A DNA stretch of 64,000 nucleotides from Dokdonia sp. PRO95 (GCF_000355805.1 NZ_CM001837.1:1251408-1315407); one strand, 5' to 3'; shown: positions 52,011 through 60,802, counted from the stretch's first letter. A program made the numbers and translations. The notes: generated by a model from the letters alone, not told the origin.

Positions 52011-53000
52011 TTATTTAAGATTGTCTATTGATTTTTGAACTAGTGCTTTAGTCAGAGCGATACCTTCTTTTGGGTCTTCTAGTGGCCCTTCATATTCTGT
52101 ACCCACATATCCTTCAAAACCGCTATCGGCAACGATTTGCATTAATCGTTGATAGTCTAATTTTGTCTCATCACCATTTTCATCAAAGTTATATGACTTT
52201 GCAGACACTCCTTTTGCATACGGCATCATTTCTTCTATTCCTTTATAGGTATCATATTCTAAAATACAAGGCGCGCCCCAGCGTTCTCCACCTTCACGTT
52301 TTACACAAAAGTTTCCAAAATCTGGTAAGACACCTACTGTTTCCATATTAACCTCTTTCATCACAGCAACAAGCTTTTCTCCATCACTAGACCATCCTCC
52401 GTGGTTTTCTATAATTACGTTTACGCCTACTTCTTTACCGTAAGCTCCTAGTTCTTTAAGAGATGCTACAGATAGTGCGTGCCATTTTACAGGATCTAGC
52501 TCTCCAAAGAGATTTGCCCTTACCGAATGTGCTCCCATAAGTTTTGCAGCATCCATCCATATTTTGTGATTTGCAATAGCTTCTTCTAGTTTTTTAGGAT
52601 CTGGATCTGCTAGTTCACCAGCGTGATCAACCATAATAAGAACGTTATCCATTCCTGCAGCATTTGCCTTAGTATTAAGGTCGTTTGCAAGTTTCATTAC
52701 ACGTTCTTTGTAACCTGTCCCTACTTCAGCAACAGATGGATATAGTTGTGTCACATATTCTACTCCGGTAAAACCAAGATCTTTGGCAATTTGCGGGAAT
52801 TCCATCGGGTCCATAGTACCATCTTGAAACGGTTTGTGAAGTGACCATTGAGCTAGCGAATGTTTGAAAGTTGGAGCTGTTTTTTGAGAATTTTCAATTT
52901 CTGCTTTCGCGGAAGCGTTATCACCCTCTTTTTTTTGATCTGTTTTACAAGAAAAGAGTGTAAATGCGCATAAAAATGCTCCTAGAAGATATTTTTTCAT
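52011..53000 (-). CDS. Periplasmic lipoprotein TIM barrel (sugar isomerase-like)
   Basis: A 329-residue lipoprotein: lipobox LFSC (Cys18), a linker with NASAKAE (28-34, encoded by a palindrome variant), then an AP-endonuclease-2-type barrel with IENHGGWSSDG, PDFGNF, and GYVGTEYEGP as metal-site segments. It is the first gene of the minus arm. Being exported, it probably acts on an oxidised sugar outside the cytosol. Confidence 0.85.
   Translation of the reverse strand: MKKYLLGAFLCAFTLFSCKTDQKKEGDNASAKAEIENSQKTAPTFKHSLAQWSLHKPFQDGTMDPMEFPQIAKDLGFTGVEYVTQLYPSVAEVGTGYKERVMKLANDLNTKANAAGMDNVLIMVDHAGELADPDPKKLEEAIANHKIWMDAAKLMGAHSVRANLFGELDPVKWHALSVASLKELGAYGKEVGVNVIIENHGGWSSDGEKLVAVMKEVNMETVGVLPDFGNFCVKREGGERWGAPCILEYDTYKGIEEMMPYAKGVSAKSYNFDENGDETKLDYQRLMQIVADSGFEGYVGTEYEGPLEDPKEGIALTKALVQKSIDNLK
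52902..52917. repeat. Dispersed palindrome, two mismatches, in CDS
   Basis: TGCTTTCGCGGAAGCG, a diverged copy in the linker of the lipoprotein TIM barrel, read on the minus strand as ASAKA. Confidence 0.6.
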
Positions 53001-53117
53001 AATATAATTTAATTGGAGGGTAGAACTATAACGTTTTCGCCCGTGAATTACTGTTAAATCTAGTGTTTGACTAAGGTAACCTTTTTCTCATATTAACAAA
53101 AAACAACTTAAAATTTA

Positions 53118-53125
53118 TATATTTG
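53118..53125 (+). promoter_or_regulatory. Putative GMC operon promoter -7 box TATATTTG
   Basis: Exact TAnnTTTG match in the 166-base divergent gap, 41 bases before the GMC start. Confidence 0.45.
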
Positions 53126-53166
53126 GTAAACTACATCACAATTTTTTTTCATTAATACAATATATA

Positions 53167-54870
53167 GTGAACACAGCCAACGAAAACGAAATGTACGACG
53201 CAATCGTCGTAGGCTCAGGAATCTCCGGAGGATGGGCAGCAAAAGAGTTATGTGAGAATGGTATGAAAACGCTTGTTTTAGAGCGTGGTCGTATGGTTAA
53301 TCACATTGAAGACTACCCTACTATGCATAAAGACCCTTGGGACTTTGAGTTAAAGGGTAATAATAGTGTAGAAGTAGAGGCTCGTTATGAGAAGCAAGCT
53401 CGTACGGGTTATGTTCATAAAGCAGAGAGTCGTCACTTTTTTGTAGATGATGTAGATCATCCTTATAATGAGACAAAACGTTTTGACTGGATACGTGGAT
53501 ATCACGTGGGAGGTCGTTCTATTATGTGGGGACGCCAGAGTTACCGTTTATCTGATATTGATTTTGAAGCAAATAAAAAAGAAGGCATAGCTGTAGACTG
53601 GCCAGTGCGTTATAGCGATATTTCTCCTTGGTATGATAAGGTGGAAGAGTATATCTCTGTTTCTGGAGAGAGTCTAGGTCTTGAAGTATTACCTGATGGT
53701 AAATTCTCACCTCCTATGGAACTTAACTGTGTAGAGGAAGTACTTAAGAAAAACATGGCCGAAAATTATAAAGACGGTCGTTTACTTACTATTGGGCGTG
53801 TTGCGCACATTACAGGAGCAAAAACATATGATGGTCGCTCTGCTTGCCAGTTTAGAAATCGCTGTGTGAGAGGATGTCCTTTTGGAGGGTACTTTTCAAG
53901 TAACTCATCTACTTTACCAGCTGCCGAACGCACAGGGAATATGACGTTACGTCCATTTTCTATCGTGACAGAAGTGGTGTATGATGATAAAACAGGGAAG
54001 GCAACAGGAGTAAAAGTTACCGATCAAGAGACCATGGAGACTATGGAGTTTAAAGCAAAGACCGTTTTCCTTTGTGCTTCTGCAATTGCCTCTGCTAGTA
54101 TTCTTATGAACTCTAAGAGTGAGCGTTTTCCTAACGGGATGGGTAATGACTCTGGAGAGCTAGGACACAACTTAATGGATCACCACTTTAAAGCAGGAGC
54201 AACTGCAAAGTGGGATGGTGATAAAGACAAATATTACAAAGGACGTCGTCCTAATGGGTTATATATTCCTCGTTTTAGAAACATAGGCGGAGTAACAGAT
54301 CAAAAAACCTTTAAGCGTGGTTACGGTTATCAAGGTGGTGCAGGTCGTGGTGATTATCAACCACAAATTGCCGAAGCAGGATACGGAGCAAAGCTTAAAG
54401 AAGAGATTCAAAAACCAGGAGGATGGACTATGAGTCTTATGGGCTTTGGAGAGTGTCTTCCTTACCATGAGAACAAAATGACGCTAGATTATAATGATCT
54501 TGATAAATGGGGACAACCTAAGGTAAACTTTGACGCAGAGTGGAAAGAGAATGAGTGGGAAATGCGTAAGGATATGATTGCAAGTGCAAAAGATATGCTT
54601 AAAAAGGCTGGGTTTACAGATATCCAGACTATGGATGATCCTAGTGCTCCGGGTAACGGAATACATGAAATGGGTACGGCTCGTATGGGTCGTGATCCTA
54701 AGACATCAGTTTGTAACGGTAATAACCAGTTACACGCTGTTCCTAACGTTTATATTACAGACGGAGCGTTTATGACCTCTGCAAGTTGTGTAAACCCATC
54801 ACTCACATATATGGCTTTTAGCGCACGTGCTGCAAATCACGCTGCTGCTCAAATCAAAAAAGAAGCGTAA
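53167..54870 (+). CDS. GMC-family FAD sugar dehydrogenase
   Basis: A 567-residue GMC oxidoreductase. YDAIVVGSGISGGWAAKELC (about 10-29) binds FAD, GGRSIMWGRQS (about 115-125) is a GMC motif, and HEMGTARMG (about 499-507) with VTDGAFMTSASCVNPSLTYMAFS-like C-terminus holds the His/Asn catalytic region. ACQFRNRCVRGC (about 219-230) has three Cys that could hold an Fe-S cluster as in FAD glucose dehydrogenase. No own signal peptide; export may be by riding with its Tat-targeted partner. Start is GTG at 53167; ATG at 53191 is an alternative. Confidence 0.9.
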   Translation: MNTANENEMYDAIVVGSGISGGWAAKELCENGMKTLVLERGRMVNHIEDYPTMHKDPWDFELKGNNSVEVEARYEKQARTGYVHKAESRHFFVDDVDHPYNETKRFDWIRGYHVGGRSIMWGRQSYRLSDIDFEANKKEGIAVDWPVRYSDISPWYDKVEEYISVSGESLGLEVLPDGKFSPPMELNCVEEVLKKNMAENYKDGRLLTIGRVAHITGAKTYDGRSACQFRNRCVRGCPFGGYFSSNSSTLPAAERTGNMTLRPFSIVTEVVYDDKTGKATGVKVTDQETMETMEFKAKTVFLCASAIASASILMNSKSERFPNGMGNDSGELGHNLMDHHFKAGATAKWDGDKDKYYKGRRPNGLYIPRFRNIGGVTDQKTFKRGYGYQGGAGRGDYQPQIAEAGYGAKLKEEIQKPGGWTMSLMGFGECLPYHENKMTLDYNDLDKWGQPKVNFDAEWKENEWEMRKDMIASAKDMLKKAGFTDIQTMDDPSAPGNGIHEMGTARMGRDPKTSVCNGNNQLHAVPNVYITDGAFMTSASCVNPSLTYMAFSARAANHAAAQIKKEA

Positions 54871-54871
54871 G

Positions 54872-55516
54872 ATGAATAGAAGACAATTAATAAAGAACTT
54901 AGGATTAGGTGGAGTAGCACTTGTTGCAACACCTACGATATTGAGCCTTTTACAAAGTTGTAAAGCAGATGGACCGGTGTTTGAGCCTGTATTTTTAAGC
55001 AAGTCTCAAGGTAAAGCATTGCGCCATATGGTAGATCTTATTATTCCTTCTGACGAGATGATCCCAGGAGCGGTAGATGTAGGTGTACACAAGTTTATAG
55101 ATACTTACTGGAATCAAGCAGTAGATGCAGAAGGTAAAACGCAAATTCTAGCAGGGTTTGACGCACTTGCAAATAGATTGCAAGACGCCTCTGGAAAGAC
55201 ATTTGAAGAGGCCGAAGCAGAAGATTATGATGCCTTACTCACAAAGTACCTTAATGCATCTCAAGAAGAACAAGCTATTTACAATAAAGGTTTAGGTGAG
55301 TTTTATCAAGTTTACGAGAATGACAAGACGGTAAAAGTAGATCCAGATGCTGGTTCTTTTAGCCTTTTAGGAAATATAAGAGGAATGACTATATGGGGAT
55401 GGAAAGCCTCAGAAGAAATAGGAGAAAATGTACTCGCTTATGAGCCTATTCCAGGTAAACAAGTAGGTTGCTTACCACTAGAGGAAGCAACAGGAGGAAA
55501 GACATATTCTCTATAA
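54872..55516 (+). CDS. Gluconate 2-dehydrogenase subunit 3-like Tat lipoprotein
   Basis: A 214-residue partner subunit: MNRRQLIKNLGLGG carries a Tat-like RR motif, the hydrophobic core ends in LLQSC (Cys30, lipobox), and the body has FLSKSQGKALRHMVDLIIPSD, the hallmark of the gluconate 2-dehydrogenase subunit 3 family. The small subunit helps export and assemble the FAD subunit. I start at ATG 54872, one base after the GMC stop; the longer frame to 54827 overlaps it. Confidence 0.9.
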   Translation: MNRRQLIKNLGLGGVALVATPTILSLLQSCKADGPVFEPVFLSKSQGKALRHMVDLIIPSDEMIPGAVDVGVHKFIDTYWNQAVDAEGKTQILAGFDALANRLQDASGKTFEEAEAEDYDALLTKYLNASQEEQAIYNKGLGEFYQVYENDKTVKVDPDAGSFSLLGNIRGMTIWGWKASEEIGENVLAYEPIPGKQVGCLPLEEATGGKTYSL

Positions 55517-55583
55517 ATTACATCAGATGTAATTAATAAATGGAATGCTATAAATGACAATGTTGCAAGAATTTTAATAAGTT

Positions 55584-56534
55584 ATGGACAGAAGGAAATT
55601 TATACAAAAAGGAGCTCTCACGGGTTCCTTTTTAGGTTTAGGTAGTATCGGGGTAAACGCTATGGTTAATGGGATAGGAGATGTTTCCGCTTTCGCGAAA
55701 GCGAAAAATGGAGCACACTCTTTTAATCTCAACTATGCTCCACATGTAGGGATGTTTAAAGAGCTCGCTGGCGAAAATGTGATCGATCAGCTTCACTTTA
55801 TGGCAGATCAAGGATTTACCGCCTTCGAAGATAATGAGATGCGCAACCGTCCCATTGCTGAACAAGAGGCCATGGCACTTGTTATGAAAGAACGTGGGAT
55901 AACCATGGGAGTATTTGTGGCTCATAAGATATACTGGACAACACCTCATCTAGCGAGCGGAAAGCAAGAATGGAGAGAAGAGTTTCTAGGTGATATTAAG
56001 AAATCTGTTACTGTCGCCAAACGTGTAAATGCAAAGTGGATGACAGTCGTACCTGGTCATGTGGATATGCGTCAAGACATGGCATATCAAACGGCAAACG
56101 TGGTAGAGACTTTAAAACAAGCTGCAGCGATTCTAGAACCACATGGAATTGTAATGGTGCTTGAACCATTAAATTTTAGAAACCACCCAGGACTCTTTTT
56201 ATCTAAGTCGCCGCAAGCATATCAAATTTGTAAAGCAGTAGATAGTCCGTCCTGTAAGATTCTATTTGATATTTACCATCAGCAAATTCAAGAAGGAAAC
56301 TTGATTCCTAACATAGAGCAGTGCTGGGACGAGATTGCTTATTTCCAGATAGGAGATAACCCGGGGCGCAATGAGCCTACCTCTGGAGAGATTAACTATA
56401 AAAATGTATTTAAATATATTCATAGCCGCGATTTTAAAGGAGTTTTAGGAATGGAGCATGGCAATAGTATAAAAGGGAAGGAAGGCGAGCAGCGTGTAAT
56501 AGATGCGTATGTGGAGAGTGATGGATTTTTGTAA
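55584..56534 (+). CDS. Tat-exported TIM barrel, hydroxypyruvate isomerase-like
   Basis: A 316-residue protein: Tat-type start MDRRKFIQKGALTGSFLGLG, then a TIM barrel with EPLNFRNHPG (about 193-202), LFDIYHQQIQEGN (about 223-235), QIGDNPGRNEP (about 249-259) and GMEHGNS (about 294-300) as metal-site segments of the hydroxypyruvate isomerase-like family. The palindrome encodes SAFAKA (35-40) right after the signal region. Third exported or cytosolic barrel of the locus. Confidence 0.88.
   Translation: MDRRKFIQKGALTGSFLGLGSIGVNAMVNGIGDVSAFAKAKNGAHSFNLNYAPHVGMFKELAGENVIDQLHFMADQGFTAFEDNEMRNRPIAEQEAMALVMKERGITMGVFVAHKIYWTTPHLASGKQEWREEFLGDIKKSVTVAKRVNAKWMTVVPGHVDMRQDMAYQTANVVETLKQAAAILEPHGIVMVLEPLNFRNHPGLFLSKSPQAYQICKAVDSPSCKILFDIYHQQIQEGNLIPNIEQCWDEIAYFQIGDNPGRNEPTSGEINYKNVFKYIHSRDFKGVLGMEHGNSIKGKEGEQRVIDAYVESDGFL
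55688..55703. repeat. Dispersed palindrome, in CDS
   Basis: Perfect 16-base copy just after the Tat signal of the TIM-barrel gene, read as AFAKA. Confidence 0.95.
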
Positions 56535-56624
56535 ATCGGTATATTTAATAATAATACAATCAGAATCTCTTCGTTTGATAACGGAGTGTGTAGGATTTAC
56601 TACTTTTACTCAAAACCCTAGCAA

Positions 56625-57503
56625 ATGAGTTCATCTTTTGAAAAATACCAGAAAAGACGATTGATTACCTCCTATTTTTCGGTGGTGATTAGTATTGCTT
56701 TGGTTCTTTTTCTGTTGGGAATTTTGGGGTTACTAGTCCTCAATACCAAGAAGGTAGCAGATTATTTTAAGGAGACTATTGCCGTAGGTGTTTACTTTAA
56801 AGACACTGCAAAAGATGTGGAGATGAAACAGCTAGAGAAAACACTTTCTCTTGCAGCGTACACAAAATCTATAAAATTTGTTTCAAAAGAAGAGGCTGCG
56901 GCAGCTCATAGTGAAGCCTTGGGAGAAAACTTTGTAGATTACCTTGGGGAGAACCCGCTTCAAAATAGCATAGACTTATACCTCAATGCAGATTATGTAT
57001 CTGCAGAGAAAGTAGAAGAAATAGCAAATGAAATCGGATCAAAAGACTTTGTAGAAGAAGTAACTTATGATAAACCGCTCATATCATTGCTTAACGATAA
57101 TATCAAAAAAATAAGCCTGTGGATACTTATTATCTCTGGCATATTTACATTTATTGCAGTACTGCTTATCAATAGCTCTATACGATTATCTGTGTATGCA
57201 AAGCGTTTTACAATAAAGACAATGCAAATGGTGGGCGCGACAAAACGTTTTATAAGACGTCCTTTTGTGTGGAAGAGTGTGCGCCTCGGGATTATAGGTG
57301 CGCTTATCGCTATAGCAGGGATGGCAGGAGTTTTATACTATGCAAATAAAGCATTTCCGCAACTTACACTACTAGATGATCCCGTTGTACTAGGAGCATT
57401 ATTTGGAGGTGTGTTTTTAATGGGAATACTCATTACTTGGTTTAGTACCTTTCTGGCAACACAACGTTTCTTAAATTTGCGCACAGACGAGCTATACTAC
57501 TAG
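56625..57503 (+). CDS. ftsX: Cell division protein FtsX
   Basis: A 292-residue FtsX: an N-terminal membrane helix (about 16-37), an extracytoplasmic domain (about 40-160) and three further helices (about 172-192, 225-242, 258-282) with the FtsX/ABC3 permease core KTMQMVGATKRFIRRPF. With FtsE it controls murein hydrolases at the septum, the same pathway as EnvC at 36404. ftsE is not adjacent. Confidence 0.93.
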   Translation: MSSSFEKYQKRRLITSYFSVVISIALVLFLLGILGLLVLNTKKVADYFKETIAVGVYFKDTAKDVEMKQLEKTLSLAAYTKSIKFVSKEEAAAAHSEALGENFVDYLGENPLQNSIDLYLNADYVSAEKVEEIANEIGSKDFVEEVTYDKPLISLLNDNIKKISLWILIISGIFTFIAVLLINSSIRLSVYAKRFTIKTMQMVGATKRFIRRPFVWKSVRLGIIGALIAIAGMAGVLYYANKAFPQLTLLDDPVVLGALFGGVFLMGILITWFSTFLATQRFLNLRTDELYY

Positions 57504-57522
57504 CCGAATTACTAGATGTATT

Positions 57523-57786
57523 ATGGGAGAACAAAAACGTAAAGAAGTATCAAAACAACCTACCGAATTTATATTTGGGAAGAAAAATTTTACGTGGATG
57601 CTTATAGGCCTTGGAGTTATAGCCTTAGGTTTTATACTTATGTCTGGAGGAGGTAGTGATGACCCTAATGTGTTTAACCCAGAGATTTACTCTTGGAGAC
57701 GCATACGTCTTGCCCCAGCAGTAATACTTATAGGTTTTGGTATAGAAGTATATGCCATCTTATTAAATCCTAATAAAGGGAAGTAA
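57523..57786 (+). CDS. DUF3098 membrane protein
   Basis: An 87-residue protein with two membrane helices (about 22-41 and 59-80) and the DUF3098 pattern TEFIFGKKNFTWMLIGLGVIALGFILMSGG...RIRLAPAVILIGFGIEVYAIL. This Bacteroidota family lies between ftsX and uppP in many genomes. Function unknown. Confidence 0.85.
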   Translation: MGEQKRKEVSKQPTEFIFGKKNFTWMLIGLGVIALGFILMSGGGSDDPNVFNPEIYSWRRIRLAPAVILIGFGIEVYAILLNPNKGK

Positions 57787-57789
57787 CAC

Positions 57790-57819
57790 TTGCCGCTTGT
57801 AACTACAGTTTTATCTTTG
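57790..57819 (+). promoter_or_regulatory. uppP promoter: TTG-N19-TATCTTTG
   Basis: TTG at 57790-57792, nineteen bases, then TATCTTTG (57812-57819), four bases before the uppP ATG. The best two-element Bacteroidota promoter in the window, and the mRNA would begin at or next to the start codon. Confidence 0.7.
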
Positions 57820-57823
57820 CCCT

Positions 57824-58618
57824 ATGAATAATCTTGACGCATTTATCCTTGGTGTCATTCAAGGACTTACTGAGTTTTTACCTGTTTCATCTAGTGGGCA
57901 CCTCGAGCTAGGTAAAGCCATACTAGGAGATACTTCTGTACCAGAAGAGAGCCTTATGTTTACCGTAGTGGTACATTTTGCAACAGCACTTTCTACCATT
58001 GTAGTCTTTAGAAAAGATATCATAGAAATTTTAAGCGGATTGTTTTCATTCAAGTGGAATGAAGAAACACAATTTTCGGCAAAAATCGTTTTGTCAATGA
58101 TACCTGCTGTCATTGTAGGACTCTTTTTTGAGGAGCAACTAGAAGCACTTTTTGGAGGAAATATTATGCTTGTAGGCTGTATGCTACTTGTAACAGCGGT
58201 ACTACTATACTTTGCAGATAGAGCAAAAGACACTCAAAAGAATGTAACTTTTTCTAATGCATTTATAATTGGTGTTTCTCAAGCAGTCGCTATGATACCT
58301 GGTATCTCACGTAGTGGAGCGACTATATCTACCTCTGTATTACTGGGTAATGATAAGAGTAAGGCAGCACGATTTTCATTTTTAATGGTGATTCCACTTA
58401 TTTTTGGAAAAATTGCAAAGGACCTTATGGACGGAGCAATTACGACTCAAACGGGTAATGTCTCTGTACTAGTGATAGGTTTTATATCTGCCTTTGTTGC
58501 AGGACTTATAGCTTGCACCTGGATGATAAAACTTGTGAAGAAAAGTAAACTCTCTTGGTTTGCTATATACTGCCTCATTGTAGGAGTTATTGCGATAGGT
58601 TTCTCACTTTATAACTAA
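57824..58618 (+). CDS. uppP: Undecaprenyl-diphosphate phosphatase
   Basis: A 264-residue integral membrane phosphatase of the BacA/UppP family recycling the lipid carrier used for peptidoglycan and O-antigen. QGLTEFLPVSSSGHLEL (13-29) and PGISRSGATIS (159-169) are the two active-site motifs, with E17 and R162/S163 regions conserved. Eight helices, normal length. It supports the polysaccharide genes elsewhere in the window. Confidence 0.96.
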   Translation: MNNLDAFILGVIQGLTEFLPVSSSGHLELGKAILGDTSVPEESLMFTVVVHFATALSTIVVFRKDIIEILSGLFSFKWNEETQFSAKIVLSMIPAVIVGLFFEEQLEALFGGNIMLVGCMLLVTAVLLYFADRAKDTQKNVTFSNAFIIGVSQAVAMIPGISRSGATISTSVLLGNDKSKAARFSFLMVIPLIFGKIAKDLMDGAITTQTGNVSVLVIGFISAFVAGLIACTWMIKLVKKSKLSWFAIYCLIVGVIAIGFSLYN

Positions 58619-58622
58619 GTCT

Positions 58623-59348
58623 ATGTCTGAGATAACGAGCCTTACAGATCAAGATTTTAGAGATGGCCAAGTGCTTATTTTTGACAAGCCTCTTGAGTGG
58701 ACTTCCTTCCAGCTAGTAAACAAAGTGCGCTGGCTTATACGTAAGAACCGAAACATAAAAAAGATCAAAGTAGGGCACGCAGGCACACTAGACCCGCTCG
58801 CTACTGGTCTTATGATTATCTGTACAGGTAAGTTTACAAAGCGTCTACACGAGTTTATGGGTCAGGAGAAGGAATATACTGGCACCATCACTCTAGGTGG
58901 CACCACGCCTAGTTATGACCTGGAGACAGCCATAGATAAAGAATACCCTACCGAGCATATCACTGAGGAGGATATATACGCTTTCGCGAAAGCGTACCAA
59001 GGAAAAATAATGCAACGTCCACCTGTATTTTCTGCACTAAAAAAAGAAGGGAAGCGTCTGTATGAATTTGCAAGAGCAGGTGAGGAAGTAGAAATTCCGA
59101 AGCGAGAGATACACATCTCATCTTTTGAAATTACACGTATTGAAATGCCCGAAGTAGATTTTAAAGTAAGCTGCAGTAAAGGTACTTATATACGATCACT
59201 AGCGTTCGATTTTGGAGAAGGGCTTAAAAGTGGTGCCCACCTTACGGCGCTTAGAAGAACCAAAATAGGCGATTATAGCGTAGATAATGCACATCTTCTA
59301 GATGACTTTATAAGAGAGATTACTCAAAGCAATCCTGGCGATATCTAG
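58623..59348 (+). CDS. truB: tRNA pseudouridine(55) synthase
   Basis: A 241-residue TruB that makes pseudouridine 55 in the T loop. GHAGTLDPLATG (51-62) contains the catalytic Asp57; RPPVFSALKKEGKRLYEFAR (about 130-149) and CSKGTYIRSLAFD are further motifs. It lacks the larger C-terminal PUA domain, as is common in Bacteroidota. Four-base gap after uppP. The palindrome reads YAFAKAY in the helix before the RPPVFSA motif. Confidence 0.96.
   Translation: MSEITSLTDQDFRDGQVLIFDKPLEWTSFQLVNKVRWLIRKNRNIKKIKVGHAGTLDPLATGLMIICTGKFTKRLHEFMGQEKEYTGTITLGGTTPSYDLETAIDKEYPTEHITEEDIYAFAKAYQGKIMQRPPVFSALKKEGKRLYEFARAGEEVEIPKREIHISSFEITRIEMPEVDFKVSCSKGTYIRSLAFDFGEGLKSGAHLTALRRTKIGDYSVDNAHLLDDFIREITQSNPGDI
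58979..58994. repeat. Dispersed palindrome, in CDS
   Basis: Perfect 16-base copy in truB, read as AFAKA. Confidence 0.95.
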
Positions 59349-59406
59349 AGGCGCGCCACCTACGAGTCATAACTTATGGCTTATTTTTTGTAACTTTTAA
59401 ATACCT

Positions 59407-60120
59407 ATGAAATTATCCCCATCAGATAAGGCACTACTCATTACCGTTTTTGGAGCGAGTTTTTTAGTGCTTGTATTTTTCTTTTTGGGAGTAAAACCAT
59501 ATCAGGGTGAGATAGCAGAGGAGTTTATAGAAATACCGGTTATTACTCAAAATCTAGAAGAACCGGAGGAAGAAACCAAAACACCAGTACAGCAAAGAAC
59601 TCGTTTATCTAATCAAGCATACAACTCAAGTGAATTATCTAAAGCGCTGCAAGAGGAGGACGAGATAAGAAAGGCAATTGCACAGCGCCAGCAAAGCAGT
59701 GTTGAAAATCTTAATGAGCGCACAAATAATCAACTTAACGCCTTGCAAGAGGCTAGAGAAGCTGCTCTAGAAGAAAAGAAGAAAGAAGTACAAGCCGCAA
59801 TAGAGGCAAGAGAGGATGCTAGAGACATTAAGAAAAAGAGCGCTTACAGACAGAGTACTGTTTCTTATAATTTAGTAGGTCGTACAGCAATTGCTTTACC
59901 TAACCCCGTGTATACTTGTGACGCTTTTGGCAAGGTGGTCATAAATATTACTGTAAATAATAAGGGGGTTATTGTAAAGAAAACGTTTAATAAAAATGCT
60001 TCTACAAGCGCAAATGGCTGCCTTATAGACCAAGCTATGAAATATTTAAACAGGGCCTACTTTGATAAAGGAACAAAAGCCACACAGCTAGGCAGTGTGA
60101 CTTTTGATTTTCAAGGATAA
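59407..60120 (+). CDS. TonB-like protein with coiled coil
   Basis: A 237-residue protein: a membrane anchor (about 11-30), a long charged/Gln-rich segment (about 50-140, coiled coil) and a C-terminal domain with GKVVINITVNNKGVIVKKTFNK and late Cys pair, like the TonB C-terminal fold. It may link the inner membrane to outer-membrane transporters, but ExbB/ExbD are absent. It follows truB, as in other flavobacteria. Confidence 0.7.
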   Translation: MKLSPSDKALLITVFGASFLVLVFFFLGVKPYQGEIAEEFIEIPVITQNLEEPEEETKTPVQQRTRLSNQAYNSSELSKALQEEDEIRKAIAQRQQSSVENLNERTNNQLNALQEAREAALEEKKKEVQAAIEAREDARDIKKKSAYRQSTVSYNLVGRTAIALPNPVYTCDAFGKVVINITVNNKGVIVKKTFNKNASTSANGCLIDQAMKYLNRAYFDKGTKATQLGSVTFDFQG

Positions 60121-60129
60121 GCTTATAAT

Positions 60130-60750
60130 CTATTTTAATAGATGAAGTAAATCTTCTACAGTGTTTTGGCCTTTGTCTTTATTATACCACACTTGTAAGT
60201 CTTGTTTAAACTCTGGTGTGAGTTTACCGTGAGCTTCTTTATAATCATTTACCATTTTTGTAGCTTCAGATGGACGTGGTCCCCAGTCTCCAAGTACTTC
60301 TTGAGTTTCATTGTCAAAGGCAATAAGTCTTGGGATAGACCGACCACCGTTATATAAAAAACGATCCATAAGCTCAAGATTTTCATCTCTTAGAATGACC
60401 TTAAAATCAATGTTAGGGTTGAGGTCTGCAAACTTTTGCATTACAGGCATTGTTTGTGCCGCGTCACCACACCAGCTTTCTGTTAGTACAAGCCAAGTGG
60501 CTTTAACGTTATATTGCTTTATTGCGTTTTGAGACTCTTCAGACAGTTTTATGGTCTTATCTAGACGCTTCATACGTTTGTGATTGAGCATTGTATAGTT
60601 GTGCAATGCCTCTGTGACTTCTGGACCTGTATTTGTGCCTTCTAGGGCGTGAGTTTCTGTAAGTACTCTATAATCTTGGTAAGAGATTGCCTCAGAGAGA
60701 CTTTCTTTGACTAGTTGTGTTGTTGTTTTTTGCATAGTTTCCATAGCCAT
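60130..60750 (-). CDS. Thioredoxin-like family protein
   Basis: A 206-residue thioredoxin-fold protein. VLTESWCGDAAQTMPVMQKFAD (about 86-107) is the active-site region, but only one Cys is present (CGDA instead of CxxC), so it is not a normal dithiol reductase. GGRSIPRLIAFD provides the cis-Pro loop. Several ATGs near the start are possible. Convergent with the TonB-like gene. Confidence 0.82.
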   Translation of the reverse strand: MAMETMQKTTTQLVKESLSEAISYQDYRVLTETHALEGTNTGPEVTEALHNYTMLNHKRMKRLDKTIKLSEESQNAIKQYNVKATWLVLTESWCGDAAQTMPVMQKFADLNPNIDFKVILRDENLELMDRFLYNGGRSIPRLIAFDNETQEVLGDWGPRPSEATKMVNDYKEAHGKLTPEFKQDLQVWYNKDKGQNTVEDLLHLLK

Positions 60751-60769
60751 TATGTCGCAGGCTTTACTA

Positions 60770-60802
60770 CAAACTTACTATCTTTCGAGTTAGAAAAACA
60801 AA
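60770..60802 (-). promoter_or_regulatory. Putative thioredoxin-like promoter
   Basis: CAAACTTA (60770-60777) reads TAAGTTTG on the minus strand, with TTTG (complement of 60799-60802) 21 bases upstream as a -33 element. Confidence 0.5.

Noticed and set aside
54827-54871. Upstream ATG for the subunit 3-like lipoprotein
   Set aside because: It lies inside the GMC gene and would place residues before the Tat signal; the ATG at 54872 follows the GMC stop directly.
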